Shown here: positions 25,209 through 32,200 of the stretch, piece by piece
Layout of the letters: every line of letters starts with the position of its first letter
Position numbering within the stretch: the first letter of the stretch is position 1
Source: Thermoproteota archaeon
Lineage (GTDB): Archaea; Thermoproteota; Thermoprotei_A; Sulfolobales; Ignicoccaceae
Direction: 5' to 3'
Assembly (NCBI GenBank): GCA_013154085.1
Contig: JAADDE010000030.1
Location: 1 to 64,000, forward strand
Length of the DNA stretch: 64,000 bases
Notes under the pieces: generated by a model
Databases searched by the model: none
What the model saw: the letters and a program-made list of their open reading frames with translations, nothing else
What the model was told of the DNA's origin: nothing
Translations under genes and position numbers: made by a program

Positions 25209-25819
25209 TTGTCAGCACCGGTTTCGTTCCTCACGGGTCTCATTACTTCTTTGTAAAATATAAACTCTTGGAGCTTGTTCAATATGTTCGTCACGTAGTC
25301 TATCTTCCTCCGAAGCTCGTAGTCGCGCGGGTTCACGTGGAGCATGAAGAGGTAGATTTCTTCTATGGCGTTTCTCACTTCTTTAGCATAGTTCACGTCT
25401 CCGGCCAGCATCTTGTCAACTGCAATCCTCAGCAGCTCCCCGGCGGCGTCCATTAGGCCGGCCACGTACTCTTGCACGGTGGTGTCGACCTCCTCCAGTG
25501 TCGGAAACCTGCGCTCCTTGGCGAACTTGTAGATGCTGTACGCCTCCACGAACTCTTGTTCGGCGGTAAAGCTTATGTTAAGGGACGCCAATCGCAAGTT
25601 CTTTGATATTATCTCTTTTAGTTGCTTCCTGAGGCCGTTCATTTCGTCTATCAACCTCTCCGCCTTTTCGAACTCTCCCCTTCTCACTGCGTAGATGCAG
25701 AGCTTGCTATCTTTTATGATTTGGCGCGATAGGTCGTGAACACGATCTTTGAGCTCGTCGTACTCGTCGAGCATCTTAGCCAGTCTCTCCGCGTACTCTT
25801 GCGTTAGCGGTTCCACCAT
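25205..25819 (-). CDS. Translin-family protein
   Basis: 204 residues, ATG start, entirely helical. The N-terminal helix with EYDELKDRVHDLSRQIIKDSK and the later LEEVDTTVQEYVAGLMDAAGELLR followed by NAIEEIYLFML match archaeal translin/TRAX-like proteins, which form octameric rings that bind or cut single-stranded RNA/DNA. The three acidic TRAX catalytic residues cannot be placed with confidence. It overlaps the PUA-like gene and follows the nucleotidyltransferase by 3 nt. Confidence 0.82.
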   Translation of the reverse strand: MVEPLTQEYAERLAKMLDEYDELKDRVHDLSRQIIKDSKLCIYAVRRGEFEKAERLIDEMNGLRKQLKEIISKNLRLASLNISFTAEQEFVEAYSIYKFAKERRFPTLEEVDTTVQEYVAGLMDAAGELLRIAVDKMLAGDVNYAKEVRNAIEEIYLFMLHVNPRDYELRRKIDYVTNILNKLQEFIFYKEVMRPVRNETGADK

Positions 25820-25822
25820 AGT

Positions 25823-26392
25823 TCACACCTCTATTCCAGCCTCTTTCAGCCTCTTCCTCATGAGGGGAACGTCGGTCTCTGGGAACAATTCCAGCCTTTC
25901 CCTAATCTTCCTTACGTTGAGCGTAATTTTGCCTTGGTCTGCTAGTTCCTTGATCCCGCTTATTATGTTTATTGCTATGGGGTCTTCGCTCCTCGACTTG
26001 AGGACTACGTAGTCTTCCGGCGAGATCTTCTTTATCTTCACCCCTCCAATTTCTATGCTCTTCGCCTCGTTGAGTATTTCGTCCGGTACATAAAAGTCCA
26101 TTATGTTGTCATAAAATTCGACCTCCACTTCGGATTTCGGACCTTTGGCGACGACCTTAGGCGTGCCGAGCCCCGTGTGGCCGTATTCCCATCCCTCCTT
26201 GTCGGCAACAGATCGGAAGAGGTCCTCCTCTATCAAGGCGAAGTGGTTCGTCGGGAACAAGTCGAGGTCTCCGCTGAAGGTCTTTTTCCGAAGCTCTAGC
26301 TCGATTGCGGTGCCGCCTATAATCACCGAATCTATATCGTTTTCTTGCAACTTTTTCATTATATAAACCAAGTCGTCTATCTTGTATGTCAA
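25823..26392 (-). CDS. Nucleotidyltransferase-fold protein (MNT/DUF family)
   Basis: 189 residues, TTG start 6 nt after the eL40 stop. IIGGTAIELELRKKTFSGDLDLF is the GG-x(n)-DxD active-site motif of pol-beta-type nucleotidyltransferases, and VEVEFYDNIMDFYV supplies the third carboxylate. PEDYVVLKSRSEDPIAINII is the following helical part. Archaeal relatives include antitoxin-like MNT proteins, but no HEPN partner is next to it. Conserved linkage to eL40 and translin suggests an RNA-related job; that is inference. Confidence 0.75.
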   Translation of the reverse strand: MTYKIDDLVYIMKKLQENDIDSVIIGGTAIELELRKKTFSGDLDLFPTNHFALIEEDLFRSVADKEGWEYGHTGLGTPKVVAKGPKSEVEVEFYDNIMDFYVPDEILNEAKSIEIGGVKIKKISPEDYVVLKSRSEDPIAINIISGIKELADQGKITLNVRKIRERLELFPETDVPLMRKRLKEAGIEV

Positions 26393-26398
26393 TGCTCA

Positions 26399-26566
26399 TT
26401 ACCTCTTGCTGCCGAGCTCATAGTGTTTCGGCCTCAAATTAGTGCTCTTACACCTCCTGCACTTCTTGGCGCCCCAAGGGTTGAGCGCTCCGCACTTTCT
26501 GCAGACGTACTTTTTCAGCACCCTCCTCTGGACGATGGCAATTAGCTCGGGATCGGTGACCGGCAT
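26399..26566 (-). CDS. rpl40e: Ribosomal protein eL40
   Basis: 55 residues, ATG 26566 to TAA 26399. Sequence [16 protein letters not shown] leads into a C4 zinc finger (VCRKCGALN ... [12 protein letters not shown]) and ends LGSKR, as in archaeal eL40. Large-subunit protein. First gene of an eL40, nucleotidyltransferase, translin, PUA-like operon. Confidence 0.95.
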   Translation of the reverse strand: MPVTDPELIAIVQRRVLKKYVCRKCGALNPWGAKKCRRCKSTNLRPKHYELGSKR

Positions 26567-26673
26567 TCTCGTCGCCCGCCCCCTGTCACCCGCGGAAAGT
26601 TATAAGGAATATCAAGCAATCAAACCACCCTCGTCATTAAGGTGCGCCAAGGATCTGGGCTCGGGTTTCCGGG

Positions 26674-27636
26674 GTGCTCGGAGACTTTGAGAAGTCCTTG
26701 CTCTACGAGTTGCAGTACAACTTTCCTATAACCCCAACGCCCTTTGACGAGGTCGCCCAAAGGCTGGGGGTCGACGTGGATACTGTATTGAAAAAGACAA
26801 AAGAACTGATGGACTCTAAAATTATAAAGAGGATAGGATATACCGTGAACTATAAATCCATGGGTAAGGTGGCGGCCCTAGTAGGCGTTAAGGTGGGCGG
26901 CGAAGAAGACGTAAAGAAGTTAGAGGAAGCGTTGAAAGACAATCCCGAAGTCACCCACAACTACCTACGCGACGACCCAGATTACCAAGTGTGGTTTACG
27001 ATAAAGGCTAGGAATCTCGACGAGCTCAAAAAAGAGGTGAAGAATATACTTCATCCTCTAGGCTTTCGGCGCTATGTCATTCTCCCCAGCAAGAGGGTTT
27101 GTAAGGTGAGCGTGAAGTACGACCCCATTAGAGGTATAGCCTGGAGCCCCTTCGTCCCCCAAAAGGACGACGTACCGAGGCCGGAGGAGCTGGGCTTGCC
27201 GAAGGACTTACCGAAGGACGTCGCGAGGCTTCGGCCGGTGAGGAGGCCCTACCGCTCTGTAGCGGAAAAGTACGGTATGAGTGAAGAAGAAGTAGTTGAG
27301 AAGGTTAAGCTAATGCTGAAGGAGGGGATATTGCGCAACCCTGGGGCAAGCGTTGACGGGGAAAAGATAGGATTCAAATACAACGTCATGGTTGTCATGA
27401 GGACGGACGACGACTTAGCGACGTGCGAACGCGTGGCCCGCGAGGTTCCAGAAGCCTCGCACGTGGTCGCACGCCACGTGGGACCCGAGTGGCCCTATCC
27501 GGTGTACTTCGTGCTCCACGGAACCCGGAAGGATATTGTAGAGAACGTGGCGAAGAGAGTTATCGAAACGTTTAAACCAGAGGCTTACAGAAAACTTTAC
27601 AGTTTAAGGAATCTCAAGCCTGGAGTCGTTCGATAG
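26674..27636 (+). CDS. ahbAB: Siroheme decarboxylase, AhbA and AhbB fused
   Basis: 320 residues, GTG start. Two Lrp/AsnC-like halves in one chain: residues 1-150 with a winged helix (FDEVAQRLGVDVDTVLKK) and PEVTHNYLRDDPDYQVWF; residues 175-320 with PYRSVAEKYGMSEEEVVEKV, ASHVVARHVGPEWPYPVYF. The conserved His in each half matches known siroheme decarboxylases, which turn siroheme to didecarboxysiroheme in archaeal heme and d1-heme synthesis. Most organisms have AhbA and AhbB as two genes. A role as plain Lrp regulator is less likely because of the WPYPVYF motif. Confidence 0.88.
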   Translation: MLGDFEKSLLYELQYNFPITPTPFDEVAQRLGVDVDTVLKKTKELMDSKIIKRIGYTVNYKSMGKVAALVGVKVGGEEDVKKLEEALKDNPEVTHNYLRDDPDYQVWFTIKARNLDELKKEVKNILHPLGFRRYVILPSKRVCKVSVKYDPIRGIAWSPFVPQKDDVPRPEELGLPKDLPKDVARLRPVRRPYRSVAEKYGMSEEEVVEKVKLMLKEGILRNPGASVDGEKIGFKYNVMVVMRTDDDLATCERVAREVPEASHVVARHVGPEWPYPVYFVLHGTRKDIVENVAKRVIETFKPEAYRKLYSLRNLKPGVVR

Positions 27637-27700
27637 TAGTAGTACACTTTCTCCCTAACTAATAACTGCTCTGTTCTACATGTAGCACGGGAGATGGGCT

Positions 27701-28192
27701 GTGCCGGCAAGAGGAATCAGCTGGGCGGCGGAAGTCCTTAGGAGATTGAAGGGTTTGGACTTCCCGGTAACCAAGGAGCAGCTGAAGGAGAGGCTCAAGG
27801 GAATGTACTGGAGGGGCATACCGATAGAGGAGTTGCTCGACAAGATAGAGAAGGACACCTTCGAGAGCCCCGCCGAGGTCTTGCACTACTTGGCGCTTGC
27901 CGCTAGGAAGGTGGAGGAGGAGAAGGGACTCACCACCCACCGTGGCATCAGCTGGGCCGCTCTGGTGCTGAAGAGGCTCAAGGGCGTTGACTTCCCGGTA
28001 ACCAAGGAGCAGCTGAAGGAGAGGCTCAAGGGCCTCACTTGGAGGGGCATACCGATAGAGGTCCTGCTGGACCACATAGAGAAGGAGACCTTCCAGAGCC
28101 CGGCAGAGCTGTTGCACGAGCTGGCCGTCGCCGCCAGGAAGCTCGAGGAGATGGGCTACACCCGCGAGGAAGTGGAGCTCCCCGAACAATAA
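27701..28192 (+). CDS. Tandemly duplicated DUF2795-like protein (163 aa)
   Basis: GTG start. Two 77-residue copies: residues 4-80 and 81-157. Each begins RGISWAA, continues LKG-x-DFPVTKEQLKERLKG, then WRGIPIE-x-LLD and SPAE-x-LH. The LKG-D-P-T-KEQL pattern and SPAEVL resemble DUF2795, a small helical domain found in bacteria. The DNA copies share an exact 44-nt block (27758-27801 and 27989-28032), so the duplication is recent or kept alike by conversion. A T6 tract follows the stop. Function unknown. Confidence 0.78.
   Translation: MPARGISWAAEVLRRLKGLDFPVTKEQLKERLKGMYWRGIPIEELLDKIEKDTFESPAEVLHYLALAARKVEEEKGLTTHRGISWAALVLKRLKGVDFPVTKEQLKERLKGLTWRGIPIEVLLDHIEKETFQSPAELLHELAVAARKLEEMGYTREEVELPEQ
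27758..28032 (+). repeat. 231-bp tandem repeat period inside the DUF2795-like gene
   Basis: The 44-base block at 27758-27801 recurs exactly at 27989-28032, a spacing of 231 nt (77 codons). Further identical stretches (such as tggaggggcataccgatag) flank both copies. Confidence 0.9.
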
Positions 28193-28195
28193 CCC

Positions 28196-28201
28196 TTTTT
28201 T
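28196..28201 (+). terminator. T6 tract after the DUF2795-like gene
   Basis: Six T follow the TAA at 28190-28192 after 3 nt, before the next gene's GTG at 28228. No hairpin precedes it, in line with T-run termination in crenarchaea. Confidence 0.5.
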
Positions 28202-28227
28202 GACCATCCCACCCCTCAACCTCGACC

Positions 28228-29400
28228 GTGAGGAAGGTACCCCCAGAGCTGTGCGCGCGTTGTAAAGGCTACAAGCTCCTCTGTGGAGCTAGAAAGTGTC
28301 CAATACTGGAAAGGATCCGCATATTCTACTCGTGGGAGGCCAGAGAGCCGGCCGGACCTTCGCCCCCAACTGCCCTTGTGGGGGAAAGGGGATACCCAAA
28401 GGTTCCCGTGTCCTTAGGCATAGCTCCAGATAGCGACCCCAAGCTCCACGACTCTCCCAAAGAGTGGGTCGAGAGAGGACTCACGCTGGAAGAGGTTGCG
28501 AGGCTTAGGATGGAGGTTTTCAACCCCTTCAAGAGGGTCGACGTGAGGAGGCCCTCGGAGCTCCTTAAGGGCGACTTGCTCTGGGGCGCCGTGTCGGAAA
28601 GGCCCGTCTCAGCAGAAGCGAAGGTCTCGGGAAGGCCGCGCCCGCCGGAGCTGGACGGCTTGCTGGCTCCCATAGGTCCCTCTGCTAAGGCCGAGGAAAT
28701 TAAGGTTGTGGAAAATCCCAAGGTGGATCCGTTGCTGGAGAGGAGGTCTGAGGAGCGCGTTAAGGCCGAGGAGGCGGTGAAGGAGCTGTTCTCCGCCGGG
28801 CGCGACGTATACCTCCTTCAGAGAGCCTTCAGCTTGGGAATGTTTGGAAAGAGCAAGAGGCTCGTTCCGACGCGCTGGGCCATCACAGCGGTCGATACAA
28901 TAGTAGCAAAGGCGCTCAAAGCGGACCTGCTTCGCGCTAAGTGGACGCACTCCATAAGGGCGGGCTCCTATGAACACTTCTCTAACAGTTACAAGGTGCT
29001 ACTGTTGCCTGGACCGCCTTCAGTGGAAATGGTGGAAATCTGGGAGCCCGGCAGCTTGTGGACACCCAAGGAGGTAGTCATATACAATAGAGAAGGCCCC
29101 ACGGCGCGCTCCAAGGCAGAGGACTACGAGGACGGCGGCTTTCACGCGCTGAAGGTAGGGGTGCTTAAGGCTCTCAGTGAGGCCAACGTGAGCGCTACGG
29201 CCCTCGTTATAAGGAGGATCAAGCCGGGCTACTACATGCCTCTGGGCGTGTGGCAAGTTAGGGAAGGCGCGTATAAGGCCGCGCTCAGCGCTCTGAGAGG
29301 GCCTAAGTACAGCTTGAAAGAGGCACTAGAGGACATGCCGGACGCCGCGTGGGCCCGCTTCAGGACGCTCCGGCAGAGGCGCTTGGGCGATTACACATAG
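28228..29400 (+). CDS. nre: Nre-family DNA repair protein
   Basis: 390 residues, GTG start. The N-terminal Cys cluster ELCARCKGYKLLCGARKCPI is a zinc finger typical of NreA/NreB, followed by PTALVGERGYPKV and SPKEWVERGLTLEEVARLR. The second half carries the conserved NSYKVLLLPGPPSVEMVEIW and ARSKAEDYEDGGFHALKVG. Nre proteins act in repair of DNA cross-link damage in archaea and often end in a PCNA-binding box; here the end is FRTLRQRRLGDYT with no clear PIP box. Confidence 0.88.
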   Translation: MRKVPPELCARCKGYKLLCGARKCPILERIRIFYSWEAREPAGPSPPTALVGERGYPKVPVSLGIAPDSDPKLHDSPKEWVERGLTLEEVARLRMEVFNPFKRVDVRRPSELLKGDLLWGAVSERPVSAEAKVSGRPRPPELDGLLAPIGPSAKAEEIKVVENPKVDPLLERRSEERVKAEEAVKELFSAGRDVYLLQRAFSLGMFGKSKRLVPTRWAITAVDTIVAKALKADLLRAKWTHSIRAGSYEHFSNSYKVLLLPGPPSVEMVEIWEPGSLWTPKEVVIYNREGPTARSKAEDYEDGGFHALKVGVLKALSEANVSATALVIRRIKPGYYMPLGVWQVREGAYKAALSALRGPKYSLKEALEDMPDAAWARFRTLRQRRLGDYT

Positions 29401-29866
29401 CCGGCAGCGGCCGCCCCCACAGCTTTACTTCTTCCCCCTTTCTCGGTAAGTCCCGCGAGTTGACGAACATCTGGTACACGGCCTTCCACCCAATCTCTCC
29501 CTTCCGGGTGGTTATCTTGCAACCCTTGAGGCACCGGATCACCTCTCCCCTCTCTTTACACAGTATGTATGCCGCGTGCTTGACCAACATCTCACCTACA
29601 TAACCCACTTTCGCTTTGCCGTCCTCGTACCTTCTGCTGAGCCATGACCCGAAGCTCTGGAGGCCTCTCATCAGCGCATCTACGTCGATATCCTCAACGA
29701 ATTCGAGGGACGCGGAAGAATCCACGGAGAGGATATTGCTGTTTACGCACAGACTGAAGCACTTCCGCACCCGCAGACCGCGTCTGCTCCGACACGCTAT
29801 GATTAAGTATATCTTGCCGTTTTCTTTGAACAAGTAGGCACTGAAGTCCCTACAGCGGGCGCTCAA
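29360..29866 (-). CDS. Protein of unknown function (168 aa)
   Basis: TTG start 33 nt after a TATA-like TTAATTA that also serves purC. Several Cys (CRDF, ACRS, CFSLC, CKERGE, CLKGCK) may bind a metal, but their spacing fits no finger I know. The C-terminal 14 residues (PSASAGAS end) are encoded in the 41-nt overlap with nre and look unstructured. It is the only open frame filling 29401-29866 well. Confidence 0.55.
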   Translation of the reverse strand: MSARCRDFSAYLFKENGKIYLIIACRSRRGLRVRKCFSLCVNSNILSVDSSASLEFVEDIDVDALMRGLQSFGSWLSRRYEDGKAKVGYVGEMLVKHAAYILCKERGEVIRCLKGCKITTRKGEIGWKAVYQMFVNSRDLPRKGEEVKLWGRPLPAMCNRPSASAGAS

Positions 29867-29894
29867 TGTTATCGCGCTGTTGTGGCGAATGCTC

Positions 29895-29903
29895 CTTAAT
29901 TAG
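29895..29903. promoter_or_regulatory. Shared TATA element, purC and divergent gene
   Basis: The palindromic cttaattag is 32 nt before TTG 29931 (purC) and 33 nt before TTG 29866 (minus strand). Equal spacing on both sides suggests one box serving both directions. Confidence 0.5.
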
Positions 29904-29930
29904 CCTCTCTCTAAAGCCTTGGGAGAGGCC

Positions 29931-30647
29931 TTGAGACTGCTCTATGAAGGGAAGACAAAAAAGGTCTACGATTACGGAGACGAGGTAGTGCTGGAGTTTA
30001 AGGACACCTTTACGGCATTCGACGGAAAGAAAGTAGAAGAGGTGCCGGGCAAGGGAGAAGTTAACGCTAAGTTCACCGAACTGCTGATGAAGTACCTAGA
30101 AAGCAAGGGCATAAGGACCCATTTCATTGCGAGGGAAGGAAACAAGGTAAGGGCAAGGAAGGCCGAACCCTTGCCTCTGGAATTCATAGTTAGAAACTAC
30201 GCCTACGGCAGCTTGCTTAAGAGGCTCCCCATCCTGCAGAAGGGGCAGAAGCTGGCAACGCCCGTATTCGAGGTGCACTACAAGAGCGACGAGTTGCACG
30301 ATCCCTTGCTGGCGAACGACGATCCCGTCGCGGCTGGGTTGCTGAACCCTGAGCAAGCGGAAGAGATTAGGGACACTACATTGAAGATAAATGAAGCGCT
30401 GAAAGAGCTGTTTAAGAAGGCCGGCTTTGACCTCATAGACTTTAAGGTAGAATATGGTATAACGGGGGATGGCCAAATAATCTTGATAGATGAGCTAAGT
30501 CCCGACGCCTTCAGAGCCCACAAGGGCGGAGAATCGTACGACAAAGACCTATTTAGGAAGGGCGCGTCCGGCGGAGAGACCCTCAAGAGGTACCTCGAAC
30601 TGCTGGGGGAGCTAGAAAGGGTGATACAAGATGAACTACAAGGTTGA
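29931..30647 (+). CDS. purC: SAICAR synthetase
   Basis: Adds aspartate to CAIR in purine synthesis. Start chosen at TTG 29931, which gives the family's exact N-terminus (LLYEGKTKKVY) and fits the promoter spacing; the TTG at 29919 is the alternative. 238 residues with FTAFDGKK, VRNYAYGSLLKRL, PLLANDDPVAAGLL, the IDFKVEYG and LIDELSPDAFR metal/ATP motifs. First gene of purC-purS-purQ; purS starts inside its last 17 nt. Confidence 0.95.
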   Translation: MRLLYEGKTKKVYDYGDEVVLEFKDTFTAFDGKKVEEVPGKGEVNAKFTELLMKYLESKGIRTHFIAREGNKVRARKAEPLPLEFIVRNYAYGSLLKRLPILQKGQKLATPVFEVHYKSDELHDPLLANDDPVAAGLLNPEQAEEIRDTTLKINEALKELFKKAGFDLIDFKVEYGITGDGQIILIDELSPDAFRAHKGGESYDKDLFRKGASGGETLKRYLELLGELERVIQDELQG

Positions 30648-30915
30648 GGTTATAATTAGAAACAAGAAGGTTGCCAGAGACCCGGAAGGGGAAACCATAA
30701 AAAAGGAGCTGGTGGCGCGCAGTAGCCTCGCTAACAAAGTGAAGGACGTGCGCTCCGGCAAGTGGCTCCTCTTCGAGGTAGAGGCCCAGTCTCCAGAGGA
30801 GGCGGTAAAGACTGTAGAAAAGATATGCAGGGAAATGAGGATTTACAACCCCGTGGTCCACGAAATGGAGGTGAGGACGCATCAAGGTAGCCGTCCTGAA
30901 GTTCCCGGGCACTAA
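30631..30915 (+). CDS. purS: FGAM synthase subunit PurS
   Basis: 94 residues, ATG start. KVEVIIRNKKVARDPEGETI and LARSSLAN/KVKDVRSGKW strands are the PurS fold; it bridges PurL and PurQ. PurS proteins normally end shortly after NPVVHEMEV; here about 12 extra residues (HQGSRPEVPGH end) are read from DNA that in another frame encodes the N-terminus of PurQ. This, with the missing purQ start codon, makes a small frame change at the junction worth checking. Confidence 0.88.
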   Translation: MNYKVEVIIRNKKVARDPEGETIKKELVARSSLANKVKDVRSGKWLLFEVEAQSPEEAVKTVEKICREMRIYNPVVHEMEVRTHQGSRPEVPGH

Positions 30916-31546
30916 CGGCGATGAGGACGTGAAGCATGTCGTGAACTTGTACGGCATGCAAGGAGAGGTCGTGTGGTACAAGGAATTCCGCCAGACGGAT
31001 TGGGATGCCGTGGTCTTGGCCGGCGGCTTCAGCTACGCCGACAGACTCAGGGCTGGGGTCATCGCTTCGGTTACAAAGGCAATGGATGAAGTCGTGGAGG
31101 CCGCTGAGGAGGGCAAACCGGTCTTAGGGATATGCAACGGCTTTCAGATGCTTGTGGAGAGGGGGCTTATGGGCGACGTTGCACTCTTGCATAATGCCAA
31201 CAACCGTTTTGTATGCAAGTGGATAAAGGTGAAAGTCGTTAATACGAGGACGCCGTGGACGCTGGACTACGAGCAAGGAGAAGTGGTGGACATGCCGGTG
31301 GCCCACGCCGAGGGACGGTTCTTTTCCGAAAGGGAGCCGGACAGCGTCGTTTTTAAGTACATCGAAAATCCCAACGGAAGTCTGTGGGACGTCGCTGGAG
31401 TGCACGCGGCTGGGAGAAGGAACGTCGTAGGCTTGATGCCCCATCCCGAGAGAGCGGCCGAAGACGTTCTGGCCCCTCCCGGGAGGGGGCCGGGAGGAAG
31501 CAAGGTCTGGACGAGCCTAAGAAAAGCTCTCAAGTCTGGCTGGTAG
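30881..31546 (+). CDS. purQ: FGAM synthase glutaminase subunit PurQ (non-standard start)
   Basis: Class I glutaminase that feeds ammonia to PurL. The family N-terminus (KVAVLKFPGTNGDED) is encoded from 30884, but upstream in frame there is only ATC (30881), CGC, GGA and then a TGA stop at 30872; no ATG, GTG or TTG. The next possible start, GTG 30929, would remove the first strand and the FPGTN loop. From ATC the length is 221 residues, the family norm. Catalytic Cys is in GICNGFQML, His and Glu in MPHPERA. So either ATC serves as start, or one base is gained or lost near 30871-30880, where a GTG in the neighbouring frame begins. Confidence 0.85.
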   Translation: MKVAVLKFPGTNGDEDVKHVVNLYGMQGEVVWYKEFRQTDWDAVVLAGGFSYADRLRAGVIASVTKAMDEVVEAAEEGKPVLGICNGFQMLVERGLMGDVALLHNANNRFVCKWIKVKVVNTRTPWTLDYEQGEVVDMPVAHAEGRFFSEREPDSVVFKYIENPNGSLWDVAGVHAAGRRNVVGLMPHPERAAEDVLAPPGRGPGGSKVWTSLRKALKSGW

Positions 31547-32141
31547 GGCATACGAGCTCTTTGATTTTTGCAAGCACCTTCTCCTTCTCTTCCAGCTCCT
31601 TCTGCAGTTCTTCCAATCTCTTCTTCAGCTTCTCGACCTCTTCCTTGTTGGCGGCCTGGGAGAGCTTCTCGCGCAACTCCTCGTTCTCCCTTTCAAGCTC
31701 CTTAATTCTGGCCTCCAGCTCCTTAATTTTCTCCTCGGGGATGATTATGCCCTTGATCGGTATCACCAGCTTCAGCTCTCCCCTCGCGAGGAGCTCATAC
31801 GTCTCCAGCACTAGCTTTCCAGCCTTGGTCTTTCCTTTAAGGTGGTTTCTTATGGTGCTCTCGCTCCTCCCCAGCTCCTCAGCTATTTGGGGTATCGTGT
31901 AGCCGGCCTTGTACCTCGCCAGCGCAGCCGCTGCCACGGCGAGGCTGTCGACCCACGTAGCCCTTTCATGGGGGTCGAGGATTAGCTGGATGACCTCGGG
32001 TCTGTATATTGTTCCTATTATGAGTGCCGTCTCCAGCTCCATTATTTCCTTTTTACTGGTCGGCCTGAGAGGGACGTGGCTCAAGTCTATCTCTATCGTA
32101 CCGTCCTCTCTAGTCCTTACGAAGCCGCCCACCTCACTCAA
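31530..32141 (-). CDS. HTH regulator with C-terminal coiled coil (203 aa)
   Basis: TTG start (a GTG lies 9 nt inside). Residues 60-115 hold a helix-turn-helix (YTIPQIAEELGRSESTIRNH). Residues 130-198 are a long leucine-zipper-like coil (KELEARIKELERENEELREKL). The N-terminal 55 residues are a separate small domain. This layout looks like a crenarchaeal DNA-binding protein that dimerises through the coil. It ends within the convergent purQ tail (17-nt overlap) and shares the upstream region with the giant surface protein. Confidence 0.72.
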   Translation of the reverse strand: MSEVGGFVRTREDGTIEIDLSHVPLRPTSKKEIMELETALIIGTIYRPEVIQLILDPHERATWVDSLAVAAAALARYKAGYTIPQIAEELGRSESTIRNHLKGKTKAGKLVLETYELLARGELKLVIPIKGIIIPEEKIKELEARIKELERENEELREKLSQAANKEEVEKLKKRLEELQKELEEKEKVLAKIKELVCPTSQT

Positions 32142-32200
32142 GTTCCTCTACCGCTACTCCGAACCGATCCAACGTTTACTAACTTAGGGCACGCCAGAGT

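Noticed and set aside
26157-26399. ATG at 26399 opening an 80-codon frame right after eL40
   Set aside because: It is out of phase with the nucleotidyltransferase motifs; the TTG at 26392 gives the recognisable protein.
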